From Bacillus sp. FJAT-27225 (lineage in GTDB: Bacteria > Bacillota > Bacilli > Bacillales > Cytobacillaceae), in assembly GCF_001685025.1 (NCBI RefSeq), contig NZ_MAYU01000012.1, positions 310,001-374,000 on the forward strand: a DNA stretch of 64,000 nucleotides, read 5' to 3'. Position numbers and translations under genes: made by a program. The notes beneath the pieces are model-generated. The model did not search any database. It saw nothing but the letters and a program-made list of their open reading frames with translations, and was not told the DNA's origin. Shown here piece after piece: positions 8,501 to 17,371 of the stretch (position 1 is the stretch's first letter; every line of letters starts with the position of its first letter).

Positions 8501-9198
8501 TAATCCCTCATGGAAACAGAATCGGAAAGTTTGTACCCGACTCCTCTTTTACTTTTTACCACGTGACTGGCCCCCAGATCTGACAGCAAATGCCTGATTC
8601 TTGTCATATTTACAGTGAGTGTGTTGTCATCCACAAAGGTGACTGAATCCCACACTTCTTCAATCAGCTCTTCTCTGGACACGAACTCATCGTAATGCTC
8701 CATCAATTTTTTCAGTAATTTGTATTCATTTTTTGAAAGCTCGACCTGATTACCGCCATACGTTAAGGTAAGTGCCTTGTCATCAATACAAAGCGACCCG
8801 ACACCTAAGGTAGTCGTGTCCTTTGCTGCGTATTCTCCGTATACCCTTCGGATCGAGGCCTTTACTTTGGATTGCAGAATTTCAAACGTAAAAGGCTTCG
8901 TAATATAATCGTCTGCCCCGAGCTCGATGGCCATAACCTGGTCCATCTCGTGGCTCCTCGCCGAAACCACCAGAATCGGGACATTGGACTTCTTGCGAAA
9001 GCTCCTGCATAAATAATACCCATCGTAGTAAGGGAGGTTAATATCAAGCAGGACCAGGTCGGGATTCACCTCGGCAAACGTTTCCTCTATTTTTGAAAAG
9101 TGTTCCGGAAGATGCACTTCATAGCCATACCGTTCCAGATTTTCCTTCATCAATTCGCACAGCTGAGGGTCATCCTCAATAAGCAAGATTTTGTACAC
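8500..9198 (-). CDS. bceR-like: OmpR-family response regulator of the Bce module
   Basis: A 232-residue regulator. The receiver domain spans residues 1-115 with phospho-acceptor Asp52 (LVLLDINLP), acidic pocket EDD at 8-10, switch residue in VVSARSH and Lys in ITKPF. The C-terminal winged helix runs from about residue 130 (LTYGGNQVELSKNEYKLL, ending RGVGYKL). It would bind the inverted repeat before the ABC genes. The only 5' space is 46 bp after the peptidase gene, so its promoter is short or it is read through from upstream. Confidence 0.92.
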   Translation of the reverse strand: MYKILLIEDDPQLCELMKENLERYGYEVHLPEHFSKIEETFAEVNPDLVLLDINLPYYDGYYLCRSFRKKSNVPILVVSARSHEMDQVMAIELGADDYITKPFTFEILQSKVKASIRRVYGEYAAKDTTTLGVGSLCIDDKALTLTYGGNQVELSKNEYKLLKKLMEHYDEFVSREELIEEVWDSVTFVDDNTLTVNMTRIRHLLSDLGASHVVKSKRGVGYKLSDSVSMRD

Positions 9199-9244
9199 GA
9201 CTGTTCTCCCTTTTACATTGAAATCCGCTAGCTAAATTACAGGT

Positions 9245-9946
9245 TCATAAAATACCGAGATATTCGGTTTCTAGTTCAACTTCTTTGATTTTGTTTTTGT
9301 CCATATAAACTTTATATGCCTTAGCGTTAGGCCTTGAGCTCACAATTTTATGGATTTCCTGGCCAATGTAATGAATGGCCACTCCATCATCCGCCGCAAT
9401 ACCGGGCTTTAATAGATGTCCTGATATAAACGACTGATAAGCTGGCCTTCTTTTTGATTCCCCATCATAATGCGGACAATTGCTTCCCGGTAAAAATCCT
9501 AAAGCAGTTAACGGTCCAAGTCCGTCTCCGTAAGAATCCGTGACACCTTCCTCAAACCAGCAAATAGACCCTGCACTGACTCCGGATAGGATGATCCCTT
9601 GTTCCCAGGCCTTCCTCAAAATATGATCGAGACCCCATTCTTTCCATAAAACCAGTAAGTTCTTCGTATTTCCGCCACCTACAAAAATAATGTCTTTTTC
9701 CAATACGAATCCCTCTAAATCTCTTGTCGGTGGTTCGAATAACGATAAATGAGACGTTTCACATTCGAGATTTCCAAAATAACGATAAAACCTTGAAATA
9801 TAACCATCTGCATCACCGCTGGCTGTAGGCACAAAACAAATTTTCGGCTTATTTTTATCCGATTGCTTTAAAATATATTGGTCTAGTAATGGATTCTCTG
9901 GCTCCATAGAAAAGCCACCACCGCCAAGAGCGATAATTTGCTTCAT
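9245..9946 (-). CDS. peptidase S51 (peptidase E / YgaJ-like)
   Basis: A 233-residue protein with the class I glutamine-amidotransferase-like fold of peptidase E: QIIALGGGGF at the N-terminus, IIFVGGGNTKNLL, and the nucleophile turn GVSAGSICWF (Ser in SAGS), then NCPHYDGE. Peptidase E cleaves Asp-X dipeptides, though many Bacillus paralogues are untested. ATG at 9944-9946 is preferred because GGGATGAGA precedes it and the homologous region starts there; the frame is open for another 28 codons upstream. Cytoplasmic. Confidence 0.82.
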   Translation of the reverse strand: MKQIIALGGGGFSMEPENPLLDQYILKQSDKNKPKICFVPTASGDADGYISRFYRYFGNLECETSHLSLFEPPTRDLEGFVLEKDIIFVGGGNTKNLLVLWKEWGLDHILRKAWEQGIILSGVSAGSICWFEEGVTDSYGDGLGPLTALGFLPGSNCPHYDGESKRRPAYQSFISGHLLKPGIAADDGVAIHYIGQEIHKIVSSRPNAKAYKVYMDKNKIKEVELETEYLGIL

Positions 9947-9987
9947 ATTCTCATCCCTATCATGAATTTTAATTACACTGCATTCCA

Positions 9988-10263
9988 TCATTGCAAAAAG
10001 TAATTTACAAACAATAAAACCGATACACATAAATCTGTAACTATCTTCTTCCTCTGATCCTTCATTAAATAGCCTTCTATTCCATTGACTAAGAACATAA
10101 TACCACCAAGTAAAAGAGCTGATTTTATAAAAAAGCCAAATCCAACTATAAAGGCTAGAAGTGCTGTGATTAGTAAAGAAACAGTAATCAATGTATGGAT
10201 AATCTTAAAAGGTTTGCTGCTTTCTCTTTTTTGATCCTCAAAGAAAAATCGTATTATCTTCAT
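9988..10263 (-). CDS. small membrane protein, unknown function
   Basis: A 91-residue protein with a charged N-terminus (MKIIRFFFEDQKRE) and three hydrophobic stretches (LITVSLLITALLAFIVGFGFF, LLLGGIMFLV, LCVSVLLFVNYF). The GFGFF/LLGGIMFLVNGIEGY layout recalls small Bacillus DUF3953-type proteins, but this is not certain. AGGTGGG precedes the ATG. It is upstream of the peptidase E-like gene in the same orientation, 41 bp away. Confidence 0.55.
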   Translation of the reverse strand: MKIIRFFFEDQKRESSKPFKIIHTLITVSLLITALLAFIVGFGFFIKSALLLGGIMFLVNGIEGYLMKDQRKKIVTDLCVSVLLFVNYFLQ

Positions 10264-10481
10264 TTGAAACCCACCTGACAGTTTTTGCTTAACCTCAACG
10301 CCCGATAAATACCAATAGCGTTTCCTTCCTTATATATGAATTTCAACAAAAACTCTGGTAATCCTTCCTGGATTAATCATAAATGCATCACCCCCCTCTT
10401 CATCCAACGAATACTCTCCCTCAAGTAGGGTAAATCTTAAACGTAAGCAGCTATGATTGAAAGGAGCGTGCAATAAAGAAC

Positions 10482-12179
10482 ATGACCTCAATGAATAACA
10501 ACAGCAAGCAAACTCCAATAGAGCAAAAATCGGTTGGCGAGTATTTGTTTGATTGCCTAAAACAGGAGGGCATTACTGAAATTTTCGGGGTGCCGGGAGA
10601 CTATAATTTCACATTGCTTGATACACTTCAGCAATATGACGGCATTCAATTTTATAATGGACGGAACGAATTAAACGCGGGGTATGCAGCGGATGGGTAT
10701 GCCAGGATCAATGGCATGTCCGCTCTGATTACGACATTTGGGGTCGGCGAGCTGAGCGCCTGTAATGCAATAGCCGGTGCCAATAGCGAACATGTCCCAA
10801 TCATTCATATTGTCGGTGCACCACCCGAGAAGTCTCAAAAAGACCAGAAACTTATGCACCACACTCTGATGGACGGAAATTTCGACGTGTTCCGAAAAGT
10901 CTATGAGCCGATTACCGCGTATACTGCAGTTGTGACGCCGAATAACGCCAGAATGGAAATTACGGCTGCGATCCGGGTTGCAAAGGAAAAGAAAAAGCCT
11001 GTGTATCTGGTTATAGCCGACGATGTAGTGGCTAAGCCGGTATCCGTCCTTGATGAGCTGGAATCGCCTCTCACAACCTCGAACCAGGATAAACTGCAGG
11101 AAGCTGCGGATCATGTCCGCCGTCTTCTGGAGCCTGCCGGGCGGCCGGTAATCCTCGTCGATGTTAAGACAGTGCGATTTGGCCTTGAAACGGCCGTCCG
11201 GGAGCTGGCCAATGCGATGAATGTGCCTGTCGCGACGATGATGTACGGGAAGGGTGCATTTGACGAATCCAACCCGAATTATATCGGAATGTACGCCGGT
11301 ACGTTCGGCAGTTCCGAAGTCCAAAGCATTGTGGAAAGCTCGGATTGCGTCATTGCGATTGGGCCGGTGTGGGCGGATACGAACACTGCGTCGTTCACCG
11401 CAAAACTGAATCCGCATAACACAATTGAAATCCAGCCAGACATGGTCAAAATCGGTGTATCTGAATATCCGGATGTACAGGCTGCCGACATGCTGCAGGA
11501 GGTACAACAAATTGGATACAGGAGCAAGGCGAAGCCGGAAAAAGTGAGCTTTCCGTACGAAGAAATCACTGGCAGTACGGATGATCCGCTTAAGGCTGCC
11601 AGCTATTTTCCGCGTTTTCAGCAAATGTTGAAAGAAGACGATATTGTCATCGCCGAAACAGGAATTTTCTATTACGGGATGTCCCAGGTAAGACTGCCCC
11701 GCAACACAACCTATATTTCACAGGGAGGGTGGCAGTCGATTGGGTATGCCACCCCAGCGGCCTACGGTGCGAGTATCGCCGCGCCGGAACGACGGGTTCT
11801 GCTGTTTACCGGAGACGGCTCCCTGCAGTTGACGGCCCAGGAAATCAGCTCGATGCTTTATTATGGCTGCAAACCGATGATATTCGTCCTGAACAACGAT
11901 GGCTATACCATCGAGAAATACTTGAATGTCAAAACCGAACCGGACGAGCAGCAGTACAACAACATCCCGGCCTGGTCGTACACAAAGCTCGCCGAAGCCT
12001 TTGGTGGCAATTTGTTCACAAAAACAGTCCGGACCAATGGGGAGCTTGAACAGGCGATAACCGAGGCGGAGCAGGAATGTGACGAAAAACTCTGTTTGAT
12101 CGAAATGATCGCCGCCGACCCGATGGATGCACCGGAATACATGCACCAAATGAGGAAATTCAAACAGCAGCAAATGTAG
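10482..12179 (+). CDS. indolepyruvate/2-oxoacid decarboxylase (ThDP-dependent)
   Basis: A 565-residue pyruvate-decarboxylase-type enzyme. The N-terminal ThDP pyrimidine-binding domain contains the cofactor-activating Glu in NELNAGYAADGYAR, and a middle domain follows. The C-terminal ThDP motif runs from GDGSLQLT to VLNNDGYT. These enzymes decarboxylate indolepyruvate, phenylpyruvate or branched-chain 2-oxoacids to aldehydes. The HH pair in LMHHTLMDGNF matches the catalytic histidines of the family. The start is uncertain: AAGGAG is 15 bp before the ATG at 10482, and a second ATG lies four codons on. GC content is higher than in neighbours (many GCC/CCG codons), which may indicate transfer. 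Confidence 0.85.
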   Translation: MTSMNNNSKQTPIEQKSVGEYLFDCLKQEGITEIFGVPGDYNFTLLDTLQQYDGIQFYNGRNELNAGYAADGYARINGMSALITTFGVGELSACNAIAGANSEHVPIIHIVGAPPEKSQKDQKLMHHTLMDGNFDVFRKVYEPITAYTAVVTPNNARMEITAAIRVAKEKKKPVYLVIADDVVAKPVSVLDELESPLTTSNQDKLQEAADHVRRLLEPAGRPVILVDVKTVRFGLETAVRELANAMNVPVATMMYGKGAFDESNPNYIGMYAGTFGSSEVQSIVESSDCVIAIGPVWADTNTASFTAKLNPHNTIEIQPDMVKIGVSEYPDVQAADMLQEVQQIGYRSKAKPEKVSFPYEEITGSTDDPLKAASYFPRFQQMLKEDDIVIAETGIFYYGMSQVRLPRNTTYISQGGWQSIGYATPAAYGASIAAPERRVLLFTGDGSLQLTAQEISSMLYYGCKPMIFVLNNDGYTIEKYLNVKTEPDEQQYNNIPAWSYTKLAEAFGGNLFTKTVRTNGELEQAITEAEQECDEKLCLIEMIAADPMDAPEYMHQMRKFKQQQM

Positions 12180-12186
12180 ATTAGCA

Positions 12187-12229
12187 GGGACGGTTCTAGT
12201 TTGCCAACCGGCAAACCGGAACCGTCCCC
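12187..12229 (+). repeat. GGGACGGTTCT hairpin repeat
   Basis: GGGACGGTTCTAGTTTGCC pairs with GGCAAACCGGAACCGTCCC and is followed by CTTTTCTTT. It starts 8 bp after the decarboxylase stop and can act as its terminator. It is a full-length member of a family dispersed through the window. Confidence 0.8.
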
Positions 12230-12335
12230 TTTTCTTTGCTCGTGTCAATCCACCATCCATGGTGATTAAATAAGCAAAAAGAAAAGTACCCCAGGCAGCA
12301 CGGATAAAACGGCTGAAGGGGGTACTTCTTTCAGA

Positions 12336-13730
12336 TTATTGGTTAATATAGAAGATTCTTGTTTCCTTTTCAACTTTTCCAGCTGTATTGGCCGCTTCAA
12401 ATGTTACAACATGGAATTTTTCTCTCAATGGTTCTTTTAGCTGGAGGGAGATGGTCGATGTTTCCTTATTATATTCTGGACTGTAAGGAATTCCGTCCAC
12501 TATCACCCTAAGGCTGCTTTCATCAATCGGTGCGCCATTTATTCTTTTCAGGTTGGCTGTCAAAAGCGGTGAATTGCTTGGAACAGTTTCACCCATTTTT
12601 AATGCTGGTGTAATGGTCAGTCCCTGGCCAGCTTCTATAGGATTATGCTCTGCTGCCTTCTCCACTTCTTTTAGGAGCCGCAGTGTGTTTTTTCCAAGTA
12701 ATTTTTCAATGTCCTGCTGAGAAAAGCCGCGGCTGAATAATTCTTCTGTTACTTTGTAAAGCTCGGATGCATCTTTTATGTCAGAAGGAAGCGGTCCTCC
12801 GTCAAAATCGGATCCGAGGGCCACATGGTCAATTCCGGCTACTTTTACTGCGTGCTCGATATGGTCGACATAATCCTTAATATATACTTTTTCATTCGGA
12901 TAGCCGTATTTCAGGAAATCAGGATAGAAAACAACTCCCACGACACCACCGTTTTCAGCGAGAGCCTTCAGTTGTTCATCTGTCAGGTTGCGTGCGTGTT
13001 CCCTTAATGAGGATGCACCCGAATGGGTGGCCATAATCGGCGCTTTTGAAACCTCAATCACATCCCAGAATGACTGTTCTGATAGATGGGATACATCGAT
13101 AATCATCCCCAGTTTGTTCATTTCCTGCGCTACTTCTTTTCCTAGCTCTGTTAATCCCGTCGGGGACGGTGTCCTGGCTGGATCTCCATACACCCTGTTG
13201 GCACCTTCCCCTAGCGCATTGGAATAATTCCATGTAAAGCCAAGGGCTCTTATTCCAAGGTCATAATATTGGTGAAGCAATTCAATGGCATTGTGCTGTT
13301 CAAGGGAATAGGCGCCTTCTCTCCTCGCCTTTTCAATTTCCTTTAGAGATGTGGTGATTTCCATAACATCTGAATTTCGCTCTTCCGTCCAATAAAGAGC
13401 ATTGATCAGAGCCAAAGTCCTGCTGATGCTGCGAGGATTATTTCCATAATATCCGGATGTATAAGCCGCGAAAAAAGGAACGTTCAGTCCTCCCGCTTGC
13501 AGCTTTGGAATATCAATGTGGAAGTCGGTATTGCCTCTGATGTCGGTTTCAGGAAGCCATGTGGTCGGATTGACGGCTTTCATCATCGTATCGTTATGGC
13601 CATCTACCACTGTTGCATTAAAATGGATGTCCCGTGCAGAAAGCTGTTTTGCGTTTGAAGAATAGCCCGCCGTAAGAAAGACAGACAAAGCCAATAGCGT
13701 CACCAAACCCAGATAAAATAGCTTTTTCAT
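12336..13730 (-). CDS. exported membrane-dipeptidase-type hydrolase (M19)
   Basis: 464 residues with a signal peptide (MKKLFYLGLVTLLALSVFL, then TAGYSS). The amidohydrolase-fold M19 domain shows zinc ligands in VDGHNDT, VSHLS and ATHSG and the closing DHVALGSDFDGG. M19 enzymes cleave dipeptides, often with D-residues. A C-terminal domain of about 80 residues (after AGQGLTI) has a beta-sandwich pattern not present in minimal M19 enzymes. The start at 13728-13730 follows an ideal AGGAGG; the frame extends 11 codons upstream without signals. The tail may help cell-wall attachment; this is inference. Confidence 0.85.
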   Translation of the reverse strand: MKKLFYLGLVTLLALSVFLTAGYSSNAKQLSARDIHFNATVVDGHNDTMMKAVNPTTWLPETDIRGNTDFHIDIPKLQAGGLNVPFFAAYTSGYYGNNPRSISRTLALINALYWTEERNSDVMEITTSLKEIEKARREGAYSLEQHNAIELLHQYYDLGIRALGFTWNYSNALGEGANRVYGDPARTPSPTGLTELGKEVAQEMNKLGMIIDVSHLSEQSFWDVIEVSKAPIMATHSGASSLREHARNLTDEQLKALAENGGVVGVVFYPDFLKYGYPNEKVYIKDYVDHIEHAVKVAGIDHVALGSDFDGGPLPSDIKDASELYKVTEELFSRGFSQQDIEKLLGKNTLRLLKEVEKAAEHNPIEAGQGLTITPALKMGETVPSNSPLLTANLKRINGAPIDESSLRVIVDGIPYSPEYNKETSTISLQLKEPLREKFHVVTFEAANTAGKVEKETRIFYINQ

Positions 13731-14075
13731 ATTGAACCTCCTATTTTCACCGCTCTTATGCATTCTTTTTCCTTAAAAAAGGCAGCTCCTGCAGCCTCCT
13801 TATATGTGAGAGATTAAGTATGAAAGTAAAGATCTTTACTAGTCCCCATTCTATATTCAGAATATTTTGATGTCAATAAATATGGTAAATACAGGAAGTT
13901 AGTCCCTGTTTGAGAGCTGTTTGAGCATAATGGTTCCAGAGCAACGGTCATTATTCCCTATAAAGATAACAGTACCTAAATAATATTTCCCAAATGAAAT
14001 TAACAAAGGCTGCCGACAAAAAGATAAACCAGCCACTTCATCTTCTCCCTTACATAAGCGGGATGTGATATTCTC
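13731..14075. other. non-coding gap
   Basis: About 345 bp without a convincing frame. It holds the promoter region of the dipeptidase gene (minus strand) and AT-rich sequence, with no clear repeat. Confidence 0.5.
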
Positions 14076-14112
14076 AAAAAAAATCTCTCCAGCATAAGAC
14101 TGGAGAGATTTC
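14076..14112 (-). terminator. terminator of phoX-like gene
   Basis: AAATCTCTCCAG and CTGGAGAGATTT form a perfect 12-bp stem with a 7-nt loop. On the minus strand a run of Ts follows. It lies 57 bp beyond the stop. Confidence 0.85.
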
Positions 14113-14168
14113 CTGATACCTGTATCTATCTTTACTAAGCTTTTTCCAGAAAACTAGAACTGTTCGCC

Positions 14169-15614
14169 TTAACCGATATTGACACCAGCGCGTTCGAATG
14201 CTGCTGCCTCGAGGATGGACATGCCTTGTGCTTCAGCAGCCTTTGCTGTTTTTTCCGATACTTGTGGAGCAAGTTTCGCTGGAGCAGCATAAGACATTTC
14301 CCTTGCGCGTGCTGAGTTCCTGCGCTGGAAAGGTCCCCAGATCGCAAAGGTTTTACCTGGATCTTGAATATTTAGAAACATAGTGTTTCCATCTGGTGAG
14401 AAAGTTGGGCCTGCCAATTCAGAATCACTCAGGCGGTTGGCGGCAAAAACATAGACGTTTCCTTCTGGTGTAATTCCAAGCAGACGGTCCTGGCCGGAGC
14501 CGTCTTCCGCAATCCACAGATCGCCCCATGGAGTCATGCAGATATTATCTGGATATTCCATATCCTTGGCGTCATTTCCCTCATAGAATAGCTCTAATGT
14601 ATTGGTGTGAGGAATATAACGGTACACGCGTCCAAGCTTTTTCTCGCCTGCTGATGTGTCATCGAACCAGAAGACTCCGCTTTGGAAGAACGCCCCCTCT
14701 AGTCTAGAGAATTCGATACAGTTTTGAGCCTTAGCTTCCTCGCGGCATAAGTGAGGATCAACTTCTTTCCAAACGATTTGGAATGTTTGGCCTGTTTTAA
14801 ACGTGCTTGCTTTTGGATCTGTTACTGCTTCAATCGCTGCCGCATAAAGCTTACCGCCTTTATGTAAAGAGCCTACTGTTTGGCTGGTGTCATTCGGAAT
14901 GAAACGGTAGAAATAACTTGGGCTGGCATCTTCAGTTAAATATACATAACCTGTTGATGGGTCGATTGCACATGCTTCGTGTGAGAAACGCCCCATTTCC
15001 TTGATAGGAGTTCTGGACAATTCGTTCTCCGGTTGTGTTGGATCGACCTCGAATACATAACCGTGTGTTGCGGAACGTGTTTCTTCACAAGTCAGCCACG
15101 TTCCCCATGGAGTTGCACCGCCAGCACAATTTCGGATTGTTCCGGAAGAAGTTACATATTCTTTGATAACCTCACGATTTGCACCTACAACTAGCGCCGT
15201 TGTTCCACCTGCAGCCGCTGGGTCATAAGGGTTTTTTCCAACGACAGGATGTTTTGCGCTATTACTTAATTCATGGTTACGAACTAGAATCGTTGTATTA
15301 TTTGGTCCTTCAAAAGCCGCCATCCCATCAAACATTCCAGGAATTTTGCTTCCGTCTGTCATCGCTTCGCCCTCTACTGAAATAATTTTGTAGTGGAAGC
15401 CTTGTGGAAGATCTAGAATTCCATTCGGGTCTGGGACAAGAGGGCCATATCCGGCAAAGCCGCTTGCAGGATTATCATTTTTATCAGCTAAAACCTTTGA
15501 TCCAAGTGTTAGAACACCAGTTGATCCGAGAGTAAGAGCAAGTGTACCCATTCCTCCAGCTTTCAGGAAATCGCGTCTGTTCAAGCCATTTTTCGAAGTT
15601 TGTTTAGTATCCAT
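14169..15614 (-). CDS. phoX: PhoX-family alkaline phosphatase, Tat-exported
   Basis: 481 residues. The N-terminus has a twin-arginine signal, LNRRDFLKAGG, followed by a hydrophobic stretch to about residue 43, so export should be folded and via Tat. The rest matches the PhoX/DUF839 beta-propeller: GYGPLVPDPNGILDLP, RNHELS, WGTWLTCEE with metal-binding acids, FSHEACAIDP, and DNICMTPWGDLWIAED. PhoX enzymes are calcium/iron monoesterases used in phosphate starvation. It is divergent from tatA-tatC, linking cargo and transporter. PhoP-like repeats lie upstream. Confidence 0.85.
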   Translation of the reverse strand: MDTKQTSKNGLNRRDFLKAGGMGTLALTLGSTGVLTLGSKVLADKNDNPASGFAGYGPLVPDPNGILDLPQGFHYKIISVEGEAMTDGSKIPGMFDGMAAFEGPNNTTILVRNHELSNSAKHPVVGKNPYDPAAAGGTTALVVGANREVIKEYVTSSGTIRNCAGGATPWGTWLTCEETRSATHGYVFEVDPTQPENELSRTPIKEMGRFSHEACAIDPSTGYVYLTEDASPSYFYRFIPNDTSQTVGSLHKGGKLYAAAIEAVTDPKASTFKTGQTFQIVWKEVDPHLCREEAKAQNCIEFSRLEGAFFQSGVFWFDDTSAGEKKLGRVYRYIPHTNTLELFYEGNDAKDMEYPDNICMTPWGDLWIAEDGSGQDRLLGITPEGNVYVFAANRLSDSELAGPTFSPDGNTMFLNIQDPGKTFAIWGPFQRRNSARAREMSYAAPAKLAPQVSEKTAKAAEAQGMSILEAAAFERAGVNIG

Positions 15615-15695
15615 ATGGTATGTATCTCCTTCGCAGGTAAATTTTGAAGCACACGTTTAGAATAGTCTGCGAATTTTAATAATTGATGGATTCCA

Positions 15696-15732
15696 TGTAA
15701 GTGTTAAATTAAAAATTATTAAGTAATGTTAA
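15696..15732 (-). promoter_or_regulatory. possible PhoP box before phoX
   Basis: On the minus strand TTAACA (15732-15727), TTAATA (15722-15717), TTAACA (15707-15702) and CTTACA (15701-15696) occur as repeats resembling the Bacillus PhoP consensus TT(A/C/T)ACA with 4-6 bp spacers. Spacing is only partly regular. An AT-rich -10-like TATTAA follows about 15-20 bp downstream. Confidence 0.45.
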
Positions 15733-15919
15733 GGAGGGTTGTAAGGGCTGCCAAGACTGATACGGCTTATACTTCCTGCGTTGGTTATTATTGGAATATC
15801 CACTTTATCGGGCGAAAATCACAGAAAAACCAAGGTTTAAACTATACTGCCTTAACAATTTTAATACTATTTTTACTATTCTTTACACTCGTTTTATAAA
15901 CATTTACTTGTTATTTCAC

Positions 15920-15925
15920 TATAAT
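15920..15925 (+). promoter_or_regulatory. -10 element of the tat promoter
   Basis: TATAAT in an AT-rich stretch, followed 25 bp later by a strong but orphan AAAGGAGG (15951-15958) with no start codon after it. A MITE-like element lies between this site and tatA. Confidence 0.45.
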
Positions 15926-15991
15926 CAAGGTGTTTACATAACCAACTTCAAAGGAGGCATACAACAGTAAACCATTCTTTTTTTGAAAAAA

Positions 15992-16235
15992 GACTGTGTT
16001 AGTTAAATTGAATGTTGATTTCCACTCCACAAAGGAAAGCTTCTAAGATTAATCATCGCAGAGACAGGCGGTTTTTGCCTGTCACGAGGCACTTCGCTTT
16101 CCGCGGGCGGCCTGGGAGCCTCCTCGGCGTAACCGCCTGCGGGGTCTCCCACTGACCTTTTCTCCCGCTGGAGTCTACGTGCCTTCCGCTTCAATCAACG
16201 CTTTTAAAATATCAACACCATCCATTAACACAGCC
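15992..16235. mobile_element. MITE-like element, copy 1, in the tat leader
   Basis: A 244-bp GC-rich insertion. The left end GACTGTGTTA and right end TAACACAGCC form terminal inverted repeats (GGCTGTGTTAA type, extending to a TGTTGAT motif inside each end). It is flanked by a perfect 8-bp direct repeat TGAAAAAA at 15984-15991 and 16236-16243. No transposase is encoded. The interior (CTTTCCGCGGGCGG, GGGAGCCTCCTCGGCG) is shared with copies at 52.6 and 42.3 kb. Eight-bp duplications with GGCT ends suggest mobilisation by an ISL3-type transposase. Confidence 0.85.
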
Positions 16236-16297
16236 TGAAAAAAGAAACGGTTTTAGATTCATTTCCACCCATAATAATCTCACTGGAGGTGTAGTTC

Positions 16298-16498
16298 TTG
16301 CTACAAAACATCGGAATTCCGGGATTAATTCTCGTCCTTGTGATTGCGTTAATTATTTTCGGACCATCTAAATTGCCTGAATTGGGACGAGCGGTCGGAT
16401 CGACATTAAAGGAATTTAAAAAATCCACCCGTGAGCTGGTAGCCGACGAAGATCAAACAAAAGAACAGAAAGTGCTTGCTGAAGAAAAAAAGGCTTAG
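16298..16498 (+). CDS. tatA: Sec-independent translocase TatA
   Basis: 66 residues: a short N-terminus, one membrane helix ([17 protein letters not shown]), the conserved [14 protein letters not shown] hinge and amphipathic helix with [11 protein letters not shown], and a charged tail. This is the TatA/TatE form that assembles the pore for folded twin-arginine cargo. TTG start at 16298 with TGGAGGTG seven bases upstream. It is followed by tatC after a hairpin. The divergent phoX-like gene encodes the probable main cargo, as PhoD does for TatAd-TatCd in B. subtilis. Confidence 0.93.
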   Translation: MLQNIGIPGLILVLVIALIIFGPSKLPELGRAVGSTLKEFKKSTRELVADEDQTKEQKVLAEEKKA

Positions 16499-16507
16499 CC
16501 AAAGATA

Positions 16508-16546
16508 AGAAGATGTAAGCGACACGTTGTGCTTACATCTTCTTTT
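16508..16546 (+). terminator. intercistronic hairpin between tatA and tatC
   Basis: AGAAGATGTAAGC pairs with GCTTACATCTTCT around a 10-nt loop and is followed by TTT. As a leaky terminator or 3' stabiliser it would give more TatA than TatC, as the complex requires. Confidence 0.6.
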
Positions 16547-16583
16547 AGATTTTCCTGCACATATAAAAGAGGAGGCAATGCAA

Positions 16584-17312
16584 ATGCAAGACAGAGATAT
16601 ACATCTCATTGGACATTTAGAGGAACTCCGCCGTCGTATCATCATAACTATGTGCGGCTTTATCTTTTTTTTAATTGTAAGTATGGTGTTTGTATCTGAT
16701 TTGTATCGCTGGCTAATCAGGGATTTTGACGGAAAGCTGGCTGTGCTTGGCCCAAGTGATATTTTATGGGTATATATGACGTTAGCATGTGTGTTTGCAA
16801 TTGCAGGCACCATTCCCCTGGCTGCCTATCAACTATGGAAGTTTGTTGCGCCTGCATTGAAAGATGAAGAGAAACAAGTAACGCTTAAGTTTATTCCGGG
16901 TTTATTTTTGTTGTTTATTTTGGGAATTTGTTTTGGTTATTTCGTACTCTTCCCAATCGTGTTGGGCTTTCTTACAAGCCTCTCAGCGGGGGAATTTGAA
17001 ACAATGTTTACGGCGGAAAAATATTTCGGGTTTATGATCAACCTTACTCTGCCGTTTGGGTTTATTTTTGAAATGCCACTCGTCGTCATGTTTTTAACCC
17101 GACTGGGAATCTTGAATCCGGCTAGACTCAAGAAGGCACGAAAAGTCTCCTACTTTGCGTTGGTCGTTGTATCGATTCTAATCACGCCGCCCGATTTAGT
17201 ATCGGACATCCTGGTCATCGTTCCGTTGCTGACGCTATACGAAATTAGCGTATCCCTCTCCAGCTTCATTTACAAAAAAAGAATTAATGTAGAAACTGCT
17301 GTGCAGGTTTAA
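16584..17312 (+). CDS. tatC: Sec-independent translocase TatC
   Basis: 242 residues with six membrane helices. The N-terminal signature HLIGHLEELRRRIIIT is diagnostic, as is FEMPLVVMFLTRLGIL in the middle. TatC binds the twin-arginine motif of cargo. ATG at 16584 is preferred because GGAGG is eight bases upstream; ATG at 16578 is only two bases from it, and the frame extends further upstream without support. Forms an operon with tatA, 85 bp apart. Confidence 0.93.
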   Translation: MQDRDIHLIGHLEELRRRIIITMCGFIFFLIVSMVFVSDLYRWLIRDFDGKLAVLGPSDILWVYMTLACVFAIAGTIPLAAYQLWKFVAPALKDEEKQVTLKFIPGLFLLFILGICFGYFVLFPIVLGFLTSLSAGEFETMFTAEKYFGFMINLTLPFGFIFEMPLVVMFLTRLGILNPARLKKARKVSYFALVVVSILITPPDLVSDILVIVPLLTLYEISVSLSSFIYKKRINVETAVQV

Positions 17313-17319
17313 GCAAATA

Positions 17320-17363
17320 GGGGGACGGTTCTGGTTAGCCATAGACAAACCAGAACCGTCCCC
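17320..17363. repeat. GGGACGGTTCT hairpin repeat between convergent genes
   Basis: GGGGGACGGTTCTGGTT pairs with AACCAGAACCGTCCCC. It starts 7 bp after tatC and ends 9 bp before the convergent lipoprotein gene, so it can terminate both. Confidence 0.8.
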
Positions 17364-17371
17364 ATTTACAA

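Noticed and set aside
10671-11624. 317-codon antisense frame inside the decarboxylase gene
   Set aside because: Arg/His-rich shadow of a GC-rich gene, with no ribosome binding site or family pattern.
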